A stretch of 64,000 bases of DNA from PALSA-612 sp963791225 (lineage in GTDB: Bacteria > Actinomycetota > Thermoleophilia > Gaiellales > Gaiellaceae). The stretch spans positions 1,178,001 to 1,242,000 of the forward strand of contig CAWBRV010000008.1 of NCBI GenBank assembly GCA_963791225.1, read 5' to 3'. The notes beneath the pieces are model-generated. The model made no database searches, was not told the DNA's origin, and saw only the letters and a program-made list of their open reading frames with translations. Position numbers and translations under genes: made by a program. The number at the start of each line of letters is the position of its first letter. Position 1 is the stretch's first letter. Of this stretch, positions 7,595-14,707 are shown piece after piece.

Positions 7595-8545
7595 TCACGA
7601 GTACGCCGCCTCTCTGGCCTTGACCAGTCGATACATCGCCTCGTGCAACGGGACAGGCACGCCTGTCCGCGCCGCCTCGCGCACGAGCGCGCCGGTGATG
7701 AAGTCGACCTCCGTCTGACGACGCGACCGGACGTCGTCGAGCATCGACGGCACGTGCGCGTAGGCGCCGGCGGCGGCCTCGGTCTCCCCGCGGTGGACGG
7801 CGTGGACGTTCATCTCCCACGGATCCTCGTGAAGCTCGACGCCGGCTGCCGCGGCAACCTGCTTGCCCTCGTCCATCAGGTCGCGCACGAGCAGCCCGAG
7901 ATCGGTCGGCTCGTCCACGCGGGCGAATGCGCCGACGTGCGGAAGGTCGGTGAGCGCCGCGACCGTGTTCACCGTCGCGTTGAAGATCAGCTTCGACCAC
8001 TGGGCCGGGCGCAGATCCGGGAAGGCACGCGCGTGGAGCCCGGATTCGACGAGCAGCGCCTCGATCTCCTGCGCGTGCTCGAACGTGGTCGTTCCGGCAA
8101 ACGGCCCGAGCCAGGTCTCGGTGTCGAGCTCGTATTCGACGTGCGCGTCCGAATGGCGGACGCCGCTCATGAACGTGACCGCCGAAACCAGCGGCCGCTC
8201 CCCGTGGGCGCGCACGATCTCCTCGGCGCCGAGCCCATTCTGGATCGTCATCACCGTCGCCGAGGGCACATGCCCCGCGAGCCGGACCGCCGCGTCGGCG
8301 ACGTCGCTCGCCTTCGTGGCCAGGATGACGAGGTCGGCGTCCGGCAGGATCGATTCGTCCGCGGTCGCGCGCAGCGTCGCCGTGAAGTCGCTCTTGCCGG
8401 AGACGCGGAGCCCGCCGGACACGAGCGCGTCCGCGTGGTCGGCCCGCCGCGTCAGCACCCACGTCTCTGCGACGCGCGCGAGATGGCCCGCGTACAGGCT
8501 CCCGATCACACCGCCCCCGACCACGACAACGCGCTCGATGCTCAC
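7595..8545 (-). CDS. Ketopantoate reductase (ApbA/PanE) family protein, copy 2
   Basis: A 316-residue protein with the Rossmann motif RVVVVGGGVIGSLYAGHL, then DLVILATKASDVADAA and the C-terminal domain with WSKLIFNATVNTVAALTDLPH. It resembles the neighbouring copy over its whole length, so the pair arose by duplication. It is the first gene of the leftward run that goes on to copy 1, the M24 protein, the LLM oxidoreductase and the amidinotransferase. The GTG start has a -10 box six bases upstream. The real substrate is unknown. Confidence 0.8.
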   Translation of the reverse strand: MSIERVVVVGGGVIGSLYAGHLARVAETWVLTRRADHADALVSGGLRVSGKSDFTATLRATADESILPDADLVILATKASDVADAAVRLAGHVPSATVMTIQNGLGAEEIVRAHGERPLVSAVTFMSGVRHSDAHVEYELDTETWLGPFAGTTTFEHAQEIEALLVESGLHARAFPDLRPAQWSKLIFNATVNTVAALTDLPHVGAFARVDEPTDLGLLVRDLMDEGKQVAAAAGVELHEDPWEMNVHAVHRGETEAAAGAYAHVPSMLDDVRSRRQTEVDFITGALVREAARTGVPVPLHEAMYRLVKAREAAYS

Positions 8546-8557
8546 CCGTCAAACCTA
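8543..8557 (-). promoter_or_regulatory. Leaderless promoter, ketopantoate-reductase-like copy 2
   Basis: Minus-strand TAGGTT (8552-8557) is followed by six bases and the GTG start. It mirrors the -10 box of the divergent transporter gene five bases away. Confidence 0.65.
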
Positions 8558-8562
8558 AACGG

Positions 8563-8577
8563 TAGGTTCGAGCCGTG
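8563..8577 (+). promoter_or_regulatory. Leaderless promoter, EamA transporter 1
   Basis: TAGGTT (8563-8568), six bases, then the GTG start at 8575. With the opposite box it forms the inverted repeat AACCTA-N5-TAGGTT. Confidence 0.65.
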
Positions 8578-9435
8578 GCGGCGGTCGTCCTCGCGCTGTG
8601 CTCGGCAGTGGCCTTCGGCTCGCTCGCCGTCACGCTGACGAAGGCCCTCGGCCGCTATCCGGACGCCGAGCTCGGCGCCTTCGCGACCATCCTCGCGGCC
8701 CTGATCCCGGTCGGGATCGGCGCACTCATACGGTTCGAGTGGAGCGGGCACGTGTGGCCCTACCTGCTCGCCGGTCTGCTCGCCCCGGGCGCGTCGCAGA
8801 TCCTCTACGTCGCGGCCGTCCGCGACGCGGGGCCGTCGCGCACGGCCCTCGTAGTCGGCGCCGCGCCCCTCGTGTCGGTGACGATCGCGCTCACGGCGCT
8901 CGGAGAGCCGGTCAGCGGGCCGTTGATCGCAGGGGCCCTGCTGATCGTCCTCGGCGGAGTCGCACTGACCCGCGAGCCGGTGCGCCCGGACGCATTCCGC
9001 TCGGTCGGGCTCGCACTCGCCTTCGGCTCGGCCGCGTTCTTCGCGACGCGTGACAACGTCGTCCGCCGGCTGGCGACGCACGAGCACGTCTCGCCCGAGC
9101 TCGCCGCCGCGGCGACGATCGTCGCGGGCGGAGCGATGGTCGCCGTGTTTCTGATGGTGCGGCGCGGCCCGTCGGGCCCGGTGCGCGGCCTCCGGCCGGC
9201 GTTCGTGGCCTTCGCGCCCTCGGGTGTGCTCTGGGGCCTCTCGTACGTCTTTCTCTTCGAGGCGTTCTCCCGCGGCCGGGTGTCGATCGTCAGCCCGCTC
9301 GTCGCGGTCGAGTCGCTCGTCGGCGTCGTCCTGGCGGCGCTGTTCCTCGGCCGCACCGAGCTCGTCGGCCGGCACCTCTGGGTGGGCGCGGCGCTGATCG
9401 TGACCGGCGGAGCGCTGATCGGAGCCTTCCGGTAG
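8575..9435 (+). CDS. EamA/DMT-family membrane transporter
   Basis: A 286-residue, very hydrophobic protein with about ten predicted membrane helices in two EamA repeats (residues ~1-140 and ~145-286). Examples are AAVVLALCSAVAFGSLAVTL at the start and LWVGAALIVTGGALIGAF at the end. The proline/glycine pattern GPSRTALVVGAAPLVSV is typical of drug/metabolite exporters of this superfamily. The substrate is unknown. It is divergent from the ketopantoate-reductase-like operon and may export one of its metabolites or share its regulation; that is inference from position. Confidence 0.85.
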   Translation: MAAVVLALCSAVAFGSLAVTLTKALGRYPDAELGAFATILAALIPVGIGALIRFEWSGHVWPYLLAGLLAPGASQILYVAAVRDAGPSRTALVVGAAPLVSVTIALTALGEPVSGPLIAGALLIVLGGVALTREPVRPDAFRSVGLALAFGSAAFFATRDNVVRRLATHEHVSPELAAAATIVAGGAMVAVFLMVRRGPSGPVRGLRPAFVAFAPSGVLWGLSYVFLFEAFSRGRVSIVSPLVAVESLVGVVLAALFLGRTELVGRHLWVGAALIVTGGALIGAFR

Positions 9436-9442
9436 CGCTGCC

Positions 9443-9457
9443 TATGCTGCCGCGGTG
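9443..9457 (+). promoter_or_regulatory. Leaderless promoter of dinB
   Basis: TATGCT (9443-9448) lies exactly six bases before the GTG start; there is no Shine-Dalgarno sequence and only 19 bases separate dinB from the transporter stop. Confidence 0.65.
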
Positions 9458-10507
9458 ATCGTCGCGCACCTCGATCTGGACGCGTTCTTCGCCGCCGTCG
9501 AGGAGTTGGAGGAGCCGTCGCTGCGCGCGAAACCGCTGATCGTCGGAGGGGATCCGCGTGGCCGCGGCGTCGTCGCGACCGCGAACTACGCGGCGCGGCG
9601 GTTCGGGATCCACTCCGCGATGAGCTGCGCGGAGGCGATCCGCCGCTGCCCGCACGCGGTCTTCGTTCGGCCTCGACACGCGCTCTACCGCCAGTACTCC
9701 CAGGCCGTCTGGGCCGCGGTACGCGAGGTCGTGCCGACGGTCGAGCGGACCGGCCTCGACGAGGGCTACCTGGACGTCGGCGAGGTCGCCACGGACTTCC
9801 TGGCCGGACGCCGCGTGGCGAACGCCGTGCAGGCCGCCGTTCGCGGATCGACGAGCCTCACGTGCTCGCTCGGCGTCGCCTCGTGCAAGGTCGTCGCCAA
9901 GGTGGCGAGCGACGCGCGCAAGCCGGGCGGCATCACCGTCGTGCCGGCCGGCCGCGAGGCGGCGTACCTGGCACCGTTCGCCGTCCGCAAGCTCCCGGGA
10001 GTCGGCCCGAAGGCCGAGGTCAGGCTCGCGCGCGCAGATGTCGAGACGGTCGGACGCCTCGCTGCGCTCGACGACGCGGAGGTCGCCCGGCTGCTTCCGG
10101 GCAAGGTCGGCCTGATGCTCCGCGACCGAGCCCGCGGAATCGACCCGCGTCCGCTCGACCTCGCCGTCGAGCGGATCTCGATCAGCCAGGAGGAGACATT
10201 CGAACGTGACATCGCCGAGCGGGAGGTTCTCCACTCCGAGCTGCGTCGCATGTCGGAGGGCGTCGCGAAGTATCTGGTCGGCCGCGGTGAGTGCGCGCGC
10301 ACGGTCACGACGAAGGTGCGCTACCCGGACTTCGCGATCCGCAGCCGCTCGACAACCCTGCCGGCCGGCATCGACGACGCAGAAACGATCGGCGACCTCG
10401 CGTGCTCGCTTCTGGACCGCGCCCTCCGCGACCGCCCCGGCCCCCTCCGCCTCGTCGGCGTGGGGGTGACAAACCTCGAGCCCTACCGTCAACTCGCGCT
10501 TGGCTGA
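9455..10507 (+). CDS. dinB: DNA polymerase IV (Y-family, DinB)
   Basis: A 350-residue translesion polymerase. Catalytic carboxylates lie in IVAHLDLDAFFAAVE and in TGLDEGYLDVG (usually S-x-DE-x-YLD; the Ser is replaced by Gly or Thr here). GVASCKVVAKVASDARKPGG and the helix-hairpin-helix AVRKLPGVGPKAEVRL are typical of the palm/thumb region, followed by the little-finger domain. The C-terminus ends RQLALG; a beta-clamp motif would read QL-x-LF, so the last residue may be degenerate. Its last 19 bases overlap the end of the convergent LuxR gene. Confidence 0.93.
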   Translation: MIVAHLDLDAFFAAVEELEEPSLRAKPLIVGGDPRGRGVVATANYAARRFGIHSAMSCAEAIRRCPHAVFVRPRHALYRQYSQAVWAAVREVVPTVERTGLDEGYLDVGEVATDFLAGRRVANAVQAAVRGSTSLTCSLGVASCKVVAKVASDARKPGGITVVPAGREAAYLAPFAVRKLPGVGPKAEVRLARADVETVGRLAALDDAEVARLLPGKVGLMLRDRARGIDPRPLDLAVERISISQEETFERDIAEREVLHSELRRMSEGVAKYLVGRGECARTVTTKVRYPDFAIRSRSTTLPAGIDDAETIGDLACSLLDRALRDRPGPLRLVGVGVTNLEPYRQLALG

Positions 10508-13146
10508 CGAGGCTCGTCATCGAGTGATCCGTCAGGCGGCGCTCGGTGTGCTGTCAACTCGCCGGCGTCGAGTTCGGAAGCACGCATCACTGCTTCTGTA
10601 CGCGTGCGCGCACCGAGCTTTTGGCAGATCTTGCGCACGTGCACCTTGACCGTGCTCTCGCTGATGAACAGCAGACGCGCGATATCCTTGTTCATTAACC
10701 CTTGTGAGACAAGCTCAAGCACCTCTCGCTCGCGCTTGGACAGAACCCCGAGCCCCTCGCTCCCCTGCGCCGGAGGTAAGCGTAGTCCGACCGCATTCGC
10801 AAGGCGGTAGTCGGTTGCCCGTTCCAGAATCGTCCTGAGCTCGTCATGGTTGCCCTCGTCCTTGGCCAGAATCCGTAAGACATCCGGGCAAGCTCGGTAG
10901 ACGGTGACGAAGGCATCAACGTTACCGGTTTCCATTGCTTTGGCAAAAGCCTGCTGCACCGCCTCATGAGGCGACCGTCGCCTCCTCAAACCCAATAGTG
11001 CATTTGTCCAACAGACGAGAGCTGAGATTTCGATGCGCTGAGACATCGTCTCTGCGCGATCAGCCAAAATCTGCGCTCTTTTCGGCTGCCCAGCGATGGC
11101 AAGCGCGAGCGATCGCCAGGCGAAATACTCCGCATCCATTGCGTTGCTCGAGACAAGATGCTGATGCCGCTCGAAGATGTTCACGGCCTCATGCGAACCG
11201 GCGGCAAGATGAACTCGGGCTCGGAGGATAGCTACGTTCATATGCAGAAAATTGTGGTCCCGACCCATTGCTGGGCGTTCCCGTTCGCAAGCCATCAAGC
11301 TTGTCTTACAGCTTCGGAAAGCACGCAAACCAAATAGCGCAAGCGCTCGCTGGAACAACGCGTGCGGCAAGGCAAAGTTCAACCCATAAAGGGAAGCGAG
11401 TGCAATCTCGCCTTCTGCCGCCTGAAGGGCATCGTTGTACCGTCCGCCCAGTGCCAGTAATGCTGAGTGTACGTTGAGAAAAGACGAATGAATGAGAGGA
11501 TCATGGGCGCGAGTCGTGAGCGGCGCAACGATGTCAACGCCATCAAGAACGTCTCGAGCGTGGCCCGAAAGAGAGGCAAGCATCAACCGTCCCGTAGCGA
11601 CGCGTAACAACTCGTCTGCGGTCGGCCCGGAAAGCTCCTCAAGTTCATCCAACAGTCGCTTGGCGCCCCCAGTGTCGTCGAGGAAGTGCGTTGCGGAAAA
11701 CCGCCCCCAGAGGGCTTGCCGAAGATCCAAATCACACTGCGCAGCCTCCATAGCGCGTTCGAAATGAACGAGTGCGGACTCGTGGCGCGACGTTACATGT
11801 GCGCTCACACCTGCAAGCCAATGAGCTTTCGAGGCAAGCGAATGGCCATCCGGGAAACGGCGCGTCGCCTGGACGGCGAAGGCTTTGGCTCGTCGAAGGT
11901 CTCCTTCTTTGAAAGCAACCTCGGCTTCTGCGAAGTCAACGACTGGTGAGTCCACGCGATGATCGGCAGCCAACTGAATCCAGCGGCTCAACGTCGGCAG
12001 TCGAGCTTCGTCTACCATCCGCGTGAGGGCAGCTTCGAAGAGCATGATCAACAGCTCTGGATCAAAGAAGCGTTCGACTAGTTCGAAGGCGTTGTCCCAC
12101 TCCTCGCGATCGATCTGAACCGTGACGAGCCCTTTCACGATGTGCCCATCGGAGTCTTCTTGGCTATCAACGAACTTCGCGGCCAAGAAAGCTCGGAGAA
12201 GCGGGTGCAACTCCCAACGGGTTCTTGACCAAGAACTGAAGAACCCTAACTTGAGAGCCTCGCCAATCATTGAAAGCGCGCGATCGCCGACCAATGAGGT
12301 TGCTATCTCGGGTGTCACAGTCGGCGCGAGGGAGAGGCGGCGTAAAGCTTCCTGACACTCTGCGGAAAGCGCCTGATACAGTTCATCGGCAAAATAGTCG
12401 TAAAGTTCGTCGGGAACTCCTTGGCTTGGGAGATCGAGATCATCTTGAAGAGTCGCGAGTCCGATTAGAGCGGGCCACCCGTTGGCAAGTGCGATCAAAC
12501 CGCTCGCTTCGCTGGCATGACGATTCGTGAGGACTCGTTCCGCTTCGTCTGTACTCATCGCCAAGAGGTTCTGACCTAACTCGCAAACCTCCCCGTATAG
12601 AACACGTCGGGGAGACGCCCATATCGGTTGTGACCGACTCGCAACGATCCATCGAACCGGCGATCGCGAGAGGAGGTGTTGCATGAATCGCTCGGCTGGC
12701 TCTGAATCGCAGGCGAACTGATAGTCGTCGAACATCAGCCAACTTCCTGCGGGCCATTCGCACAGATCGTCAGCAAGCAGGTCCGCGATCGGTTCGACCT
12801 CAGCGGTCGGCGAGTTCGATACCCGCAGCCTCGTTGCTAGGCGTTCGTGAGCGCTGGTTGCGACCGCGGACGCCGCCTTCGCAAGTCCGAGAGCAAGGGC
12901 CGCGACGTCTGCTGATGACGTGGTTCCTCGGTACCAGCCGTGAGGATGGTCGGCGAGCCATTCGCGCGCGAGGGTTGTCTTGCCGTACCCAGCAGGCGCG
13001 ACGAGCAGGATGATCCGGGCGTTCGTCTCGTCCAGGAGGCGCGTCAAGCGAGGGCGCCTGATGATGTGGTTGCGCCCTCCCTCGATTGCCTCGCCTGCCT
13101 CGAGCATCATCGCCCACCTCGAAGCGCCTCGTGTTTGTGGCGCCAC
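10489..13146 (-). CDS. LAL-type LuxR regulator with N-terminal ATPase (MalT-like)
   Basis: An 885-residue regulator. Residues ~45-65 hold the Walker A motif LLVAPAGYGKTTLAREW, followed by a long STAND-type ATPase and TPR-like helical region. The C-terminus is a GerE/LuxR helix-turn-helix (LSKREREVLELVSQGLMNKDIARLLFISESTVKVHVRKICQKLG). Such proteins bind an inducer and ATP, oligomerise and activate promoters. The coding DNA between about 10.8 and 12.9 kb is clearly poorer in G+C than everything around it and uses A/T-ending codons more freely, so the gene was probably acquired. The start is GTG at 13146; an in-frame ATG (MMLEAGEAIEGG) 36 bases on is an alternative. Its target is unknown. Confidence 0.88.
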   Translation of the reverse strand: MAPQTRGASRWAMMLEAGEAIEGGRNHIIRRPRLTRLLDETNARIILLVAPAGYGKTTLAREWLADHPHGWYRGTTSSADVAALALGLAKAASAVATSAHERLATRLRVSNSPTAEVEPIADLLADDLCEWPAGSWLMFDDYQFACDSEPAERFMQHLLSRSPVRWIVASRSQPIWASPRRVLYGEVCELGQNLLAMSTDEAERVLTNRHASEASGLIALANGWPALIGLATLQDDLDLPSQGVPDELYDYFADELYQALSAECQEALRRLSLAPTVTPEIATSLVGDRALSMIGEALKLGFFSSWSRTRWELHPLLRAFLAAKFVDSQEDSDGHIVKGLVTVQIDREEWDNAFELVERFFDPELLIMLFEAALTRMVDEARLPTLSRWIQLAADHRVDSPVVDFAEAEVAFKEGDLRRAKAFAVQATRRFPDGHSLASKAHWLAGVSAHVTSRHESALVHFERAMEAAQCDLDLRQALWGRFSATHFLDDTGGAKRLLDELEELSGPTADELLRVATGRLMLASLSGHARDVLDGVDIVAPLTTRAHDPLIHSSFLNVHSALLALGGRYNDALQAAEGEIALASLYGLNFALPHALFQRALALFGLRAFRSCKTSLMACERERPAMGRDHNFLHMNVAILRARVHLAAGSHEAVNIFERHQHLVSSNAMDAEYFAWRSLALAIAGQPKRAQILADRAETMSQRIEISALVCWTNALLGLRRRRSPHEAVQQAFAKAMETGNVDAFVTVYRACPDVLRILAKDEGNHDELRTILERATDYRLANAVGLRLPPAQGSEGLGVLSKREREVLELVSQGLMNKDIARLLFISESTVKVHVRKICQKLGARTRTEAVMRASELDAGELTAHRAPPDGSLDDEPRQPSAS

Positions 13147-13170
13147 CGTAACGAGTTTCCGCCGTGATTA

Positions 13171-13219
13171 CGAGTCCCGGCGCCTGCGCCGAGAAAGTCG
13201 GCGCCGGCGCCGGGAGTCG
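13171..13219. terminator. Very long hairpin between two LuxR-type genes
   Basis: Arms 13176-13192 and 13198-13214 (CCCGGCGCC... against ...GGCGCCGGG) pair over 17 bases with one mismatch around the loop GAAAG. Pairing resumes outside with CGA/TCG after one mismatch. It lies just after the stop of the leftward small LuxR gene and is probably its terminator, though there is no T run. Confidence 0.55.
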
Positions 13220-13221
13220 CG

Positions 13222-13485
13222 TCAGTAGCTGCGACCGGCTTGAGCTACGACCCGCGTCGCGAGTGGGTCGTCGCCGGTGGCAGCGCGGTAGGCGGCCGGG
13301 ATCTGGCGTCGCCGGGTCACGCCGAGCTTCTGGCGGAGGATGTCCGAGTGGGCCTTGGCGGTCCGCGGCGAAATGCCGAGGCGCTCGCCAATCTCCTCGT
13401 TGGAACAGCCCTCCGCGATCAACTCGACGACCTCCCGCTGGCGGGCCGTGATCGCCGGAATCGCGCTCTTCAGGGTCTCGTACAT
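13222..13485 (-). CDS. Orphan LuxR/GerE helix-turn-helix protein
   Basis: An 87-residue protein that is almost only a DNA-binding GerE domain: ITARQREVVELIAEGCSNEEIGERLGISPRTAKAHSDILRQKLGV (residues ~12-56). It has no receiver or sensor domain, so its activity must be set by its amount or by a partner. Stand-alone HTH proteins of this kind are known in actinobacteria. Unlike the large LuxR gene downstream, its base composition matches the rest of the window. ATG start; a TAGCGT box lies 10 bases upstream. Confidence 0.8.
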   Translation of the reverse strand: MYETLKSAIPAITARQREVVELIAEGCSNEEIGERLGISPRTAKAHSDILRQKLGVTRRRQIPAAYRAATGDDPLATRVVAQAGRSY

Positions 13486-13501
13486 GATGGTCGCGACGCT
13501 A
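13483..13501 (-). promoter_or_regulatory. Possible -10 box, orphan LuxR gene
   Basis: Minus-strand TAGCGT (13496-13501) lies ten bases before the ATG, a longer spacing than at most starts here, so the assignment is weak. Confidence 0.35.
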
Positions 13502-13550
13502 CAGGCACCGATCGTGCCCCGCTATTGCCCGAAAGACGTATCTTCGCGCG

Positions 13551-14570
13551 TTACGCGACGCTCGGGGACTTGGCGCCTCGCACGAAGCTCGCGTCGTGAC
13601 CACGCGTATTCGCCTCGCAAAGGCCCTCGCCGTCCAGCGCGCCGATCCGCAGCAGGAGCTCGAACTCGTCACGCAGCCGCGTCCGCATCATCTCCGGTCC
13701 GTCGGTCGCGATCGTGAACGCGACGTCGTGCTCGACGAAGGCGAGGATCGTGTCCCGGAGCTCGTCCTCACCGGGAAGCGCCTTCGTGAGCAGGTTCGAC
13801 GTGGGGCAGATCTCGAGCACGATCGTGCGGGCCGCGAGCTCGCGCATGAGCTCGGGCTCGCGCGCCGCCAGGATGCCGTGTCCGATCCGGTCGGGCCGCA
13901 GCGCGTCGACGACCTCGCTGATCTCCTCGACGCCCTGATCCCCGCCTTCCTCGCCCACGTGGATCGTCACCCCGAGGCCGGCGGCGCGCGCCTCCTCGAC
14001 GAGGGGCGCGAGGTCGCGGTAGGCATACCGCTCGCCGCGGGGGCGAGGGCCGGCGATGTCGACCCCGACGATCCCGCGGGACGACCAGCGGATCGCCTTC
14101 TCGACGATCACCGCGTTCTGCGCCTCGTTGAAGGTGCGATCCATCATCAGGATCAAGCCGGCCCTGACCTGGGGGTATTCGAGCTCGGCGCGGTCGAGGC
14201 CGCGGATTGCGGCAAGGATGATGTGGTCGAGGTCGCGCTCGCCGCCGCGGTTCCGCTTCATCGGGTTGAAGCGAAGCTCGAGCGTCGTGATGCCTTGCGA
14301 TCGGTAGGCGCCCCCGATCGCGCCGTGCACCGACCGCTCGACCGCGAGCGGGCTCGACTGGATCAACTCTGTCCAGTGGTAGATCGCGTCCAGCGCGTCG
14401 AGGTTGGGAACGCCGCGCGGGTCGGAGACGGTGACGAGCCGGTCGAACTCCCAGTAGTCCTTGACCGGGAGCGTGATCCCCTGCTCGTGGGCGAGGCTCC
14501 ACATTTCGTTCGAGGCGACCGAGCCGCCGAGGTGCGTATGGAGCTCGGCGAGACCGCCCGGGAAGTCCAT
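13551..14570 (-). CDS. Adenosine deaminase family protein
   Basis: A 339-residue amidohydrolase of the ADA/AMP-deaminase family. Zinc ligands are HTHLGGS (His-x-His), TIHVGEEGG (His, with the catalytic Glu) and the Asp of ATDGPEM; the conserved RIGHGI and CPTSN are also present. In adenosine deaminases the ligand Asp is followed by a second Asp that contacts the base (TDDP), but here it is Gly (TDGP), so the substrate may not be adenosine. Deamination of a purine nucleoside or a related base is expected. It stands alone, with a leaderless promoter upstream. Confidence 0.82.
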   Translation of the reverse strand: MDFPGGLAELHTHLGGSVASNEMWSLAHEQGITLPVKDYWEFDRLVTVSDPRGVPNLDALDAIYHWTELIQSSPLAVERSVHGAIGGAYRSQGITTLELRFNPMKRNRGGERDLDHIILAAIRGLDRAELEYPQVRAGLILMMDRTFNEAQNAVIVEKAIRWSSRGIVGVDIAGPRPRGERYAYRDLAPLVEEARAAGLGVTIHVGEEGGDQGVEEISEVVDALRPDRIGHGILAAREPELMRELAARTIVLEICPTSNLLTKALPGEDELRDTILAFVEHDVAFTIATDGPEMMRTRLRDEFELLLRIGALDGEGLCEANTRGHDASFVRGAKSPSVA

Positions 14571-14582
14571 CGCGCGAGTCTA
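14568..14582 (-). promoter_or_regulatory. Leaderless promoter of the adenosine-deaminase-like gene
   Basis: Minus-strand TAGACT (14577-14582), then six bases (CGCGCG) and the ATG start. Confidence 0.65.
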
Positions 14583-14707
14583 GCCCTGTGGACGAAGAGT
14601 CACACTTTCGGCACGACCGCGTTTCACCTGCGTGCCGACGTCCTCGATAGAATTGGCAGTAGGCGGGGGCTGGCGGGTGCCCGGGACCACACCTCTGTAG
14701 GGACCAA

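Noticed and set aside
6607..8545. The two ketopantoate-reductase-like genes as pantothenate biosynthesis
   Set aside because: No panB, panC or panD is nearby and the genes are tandem paralogues in an operon with a creatinase-like protein, so the pathway assignment is not supported.
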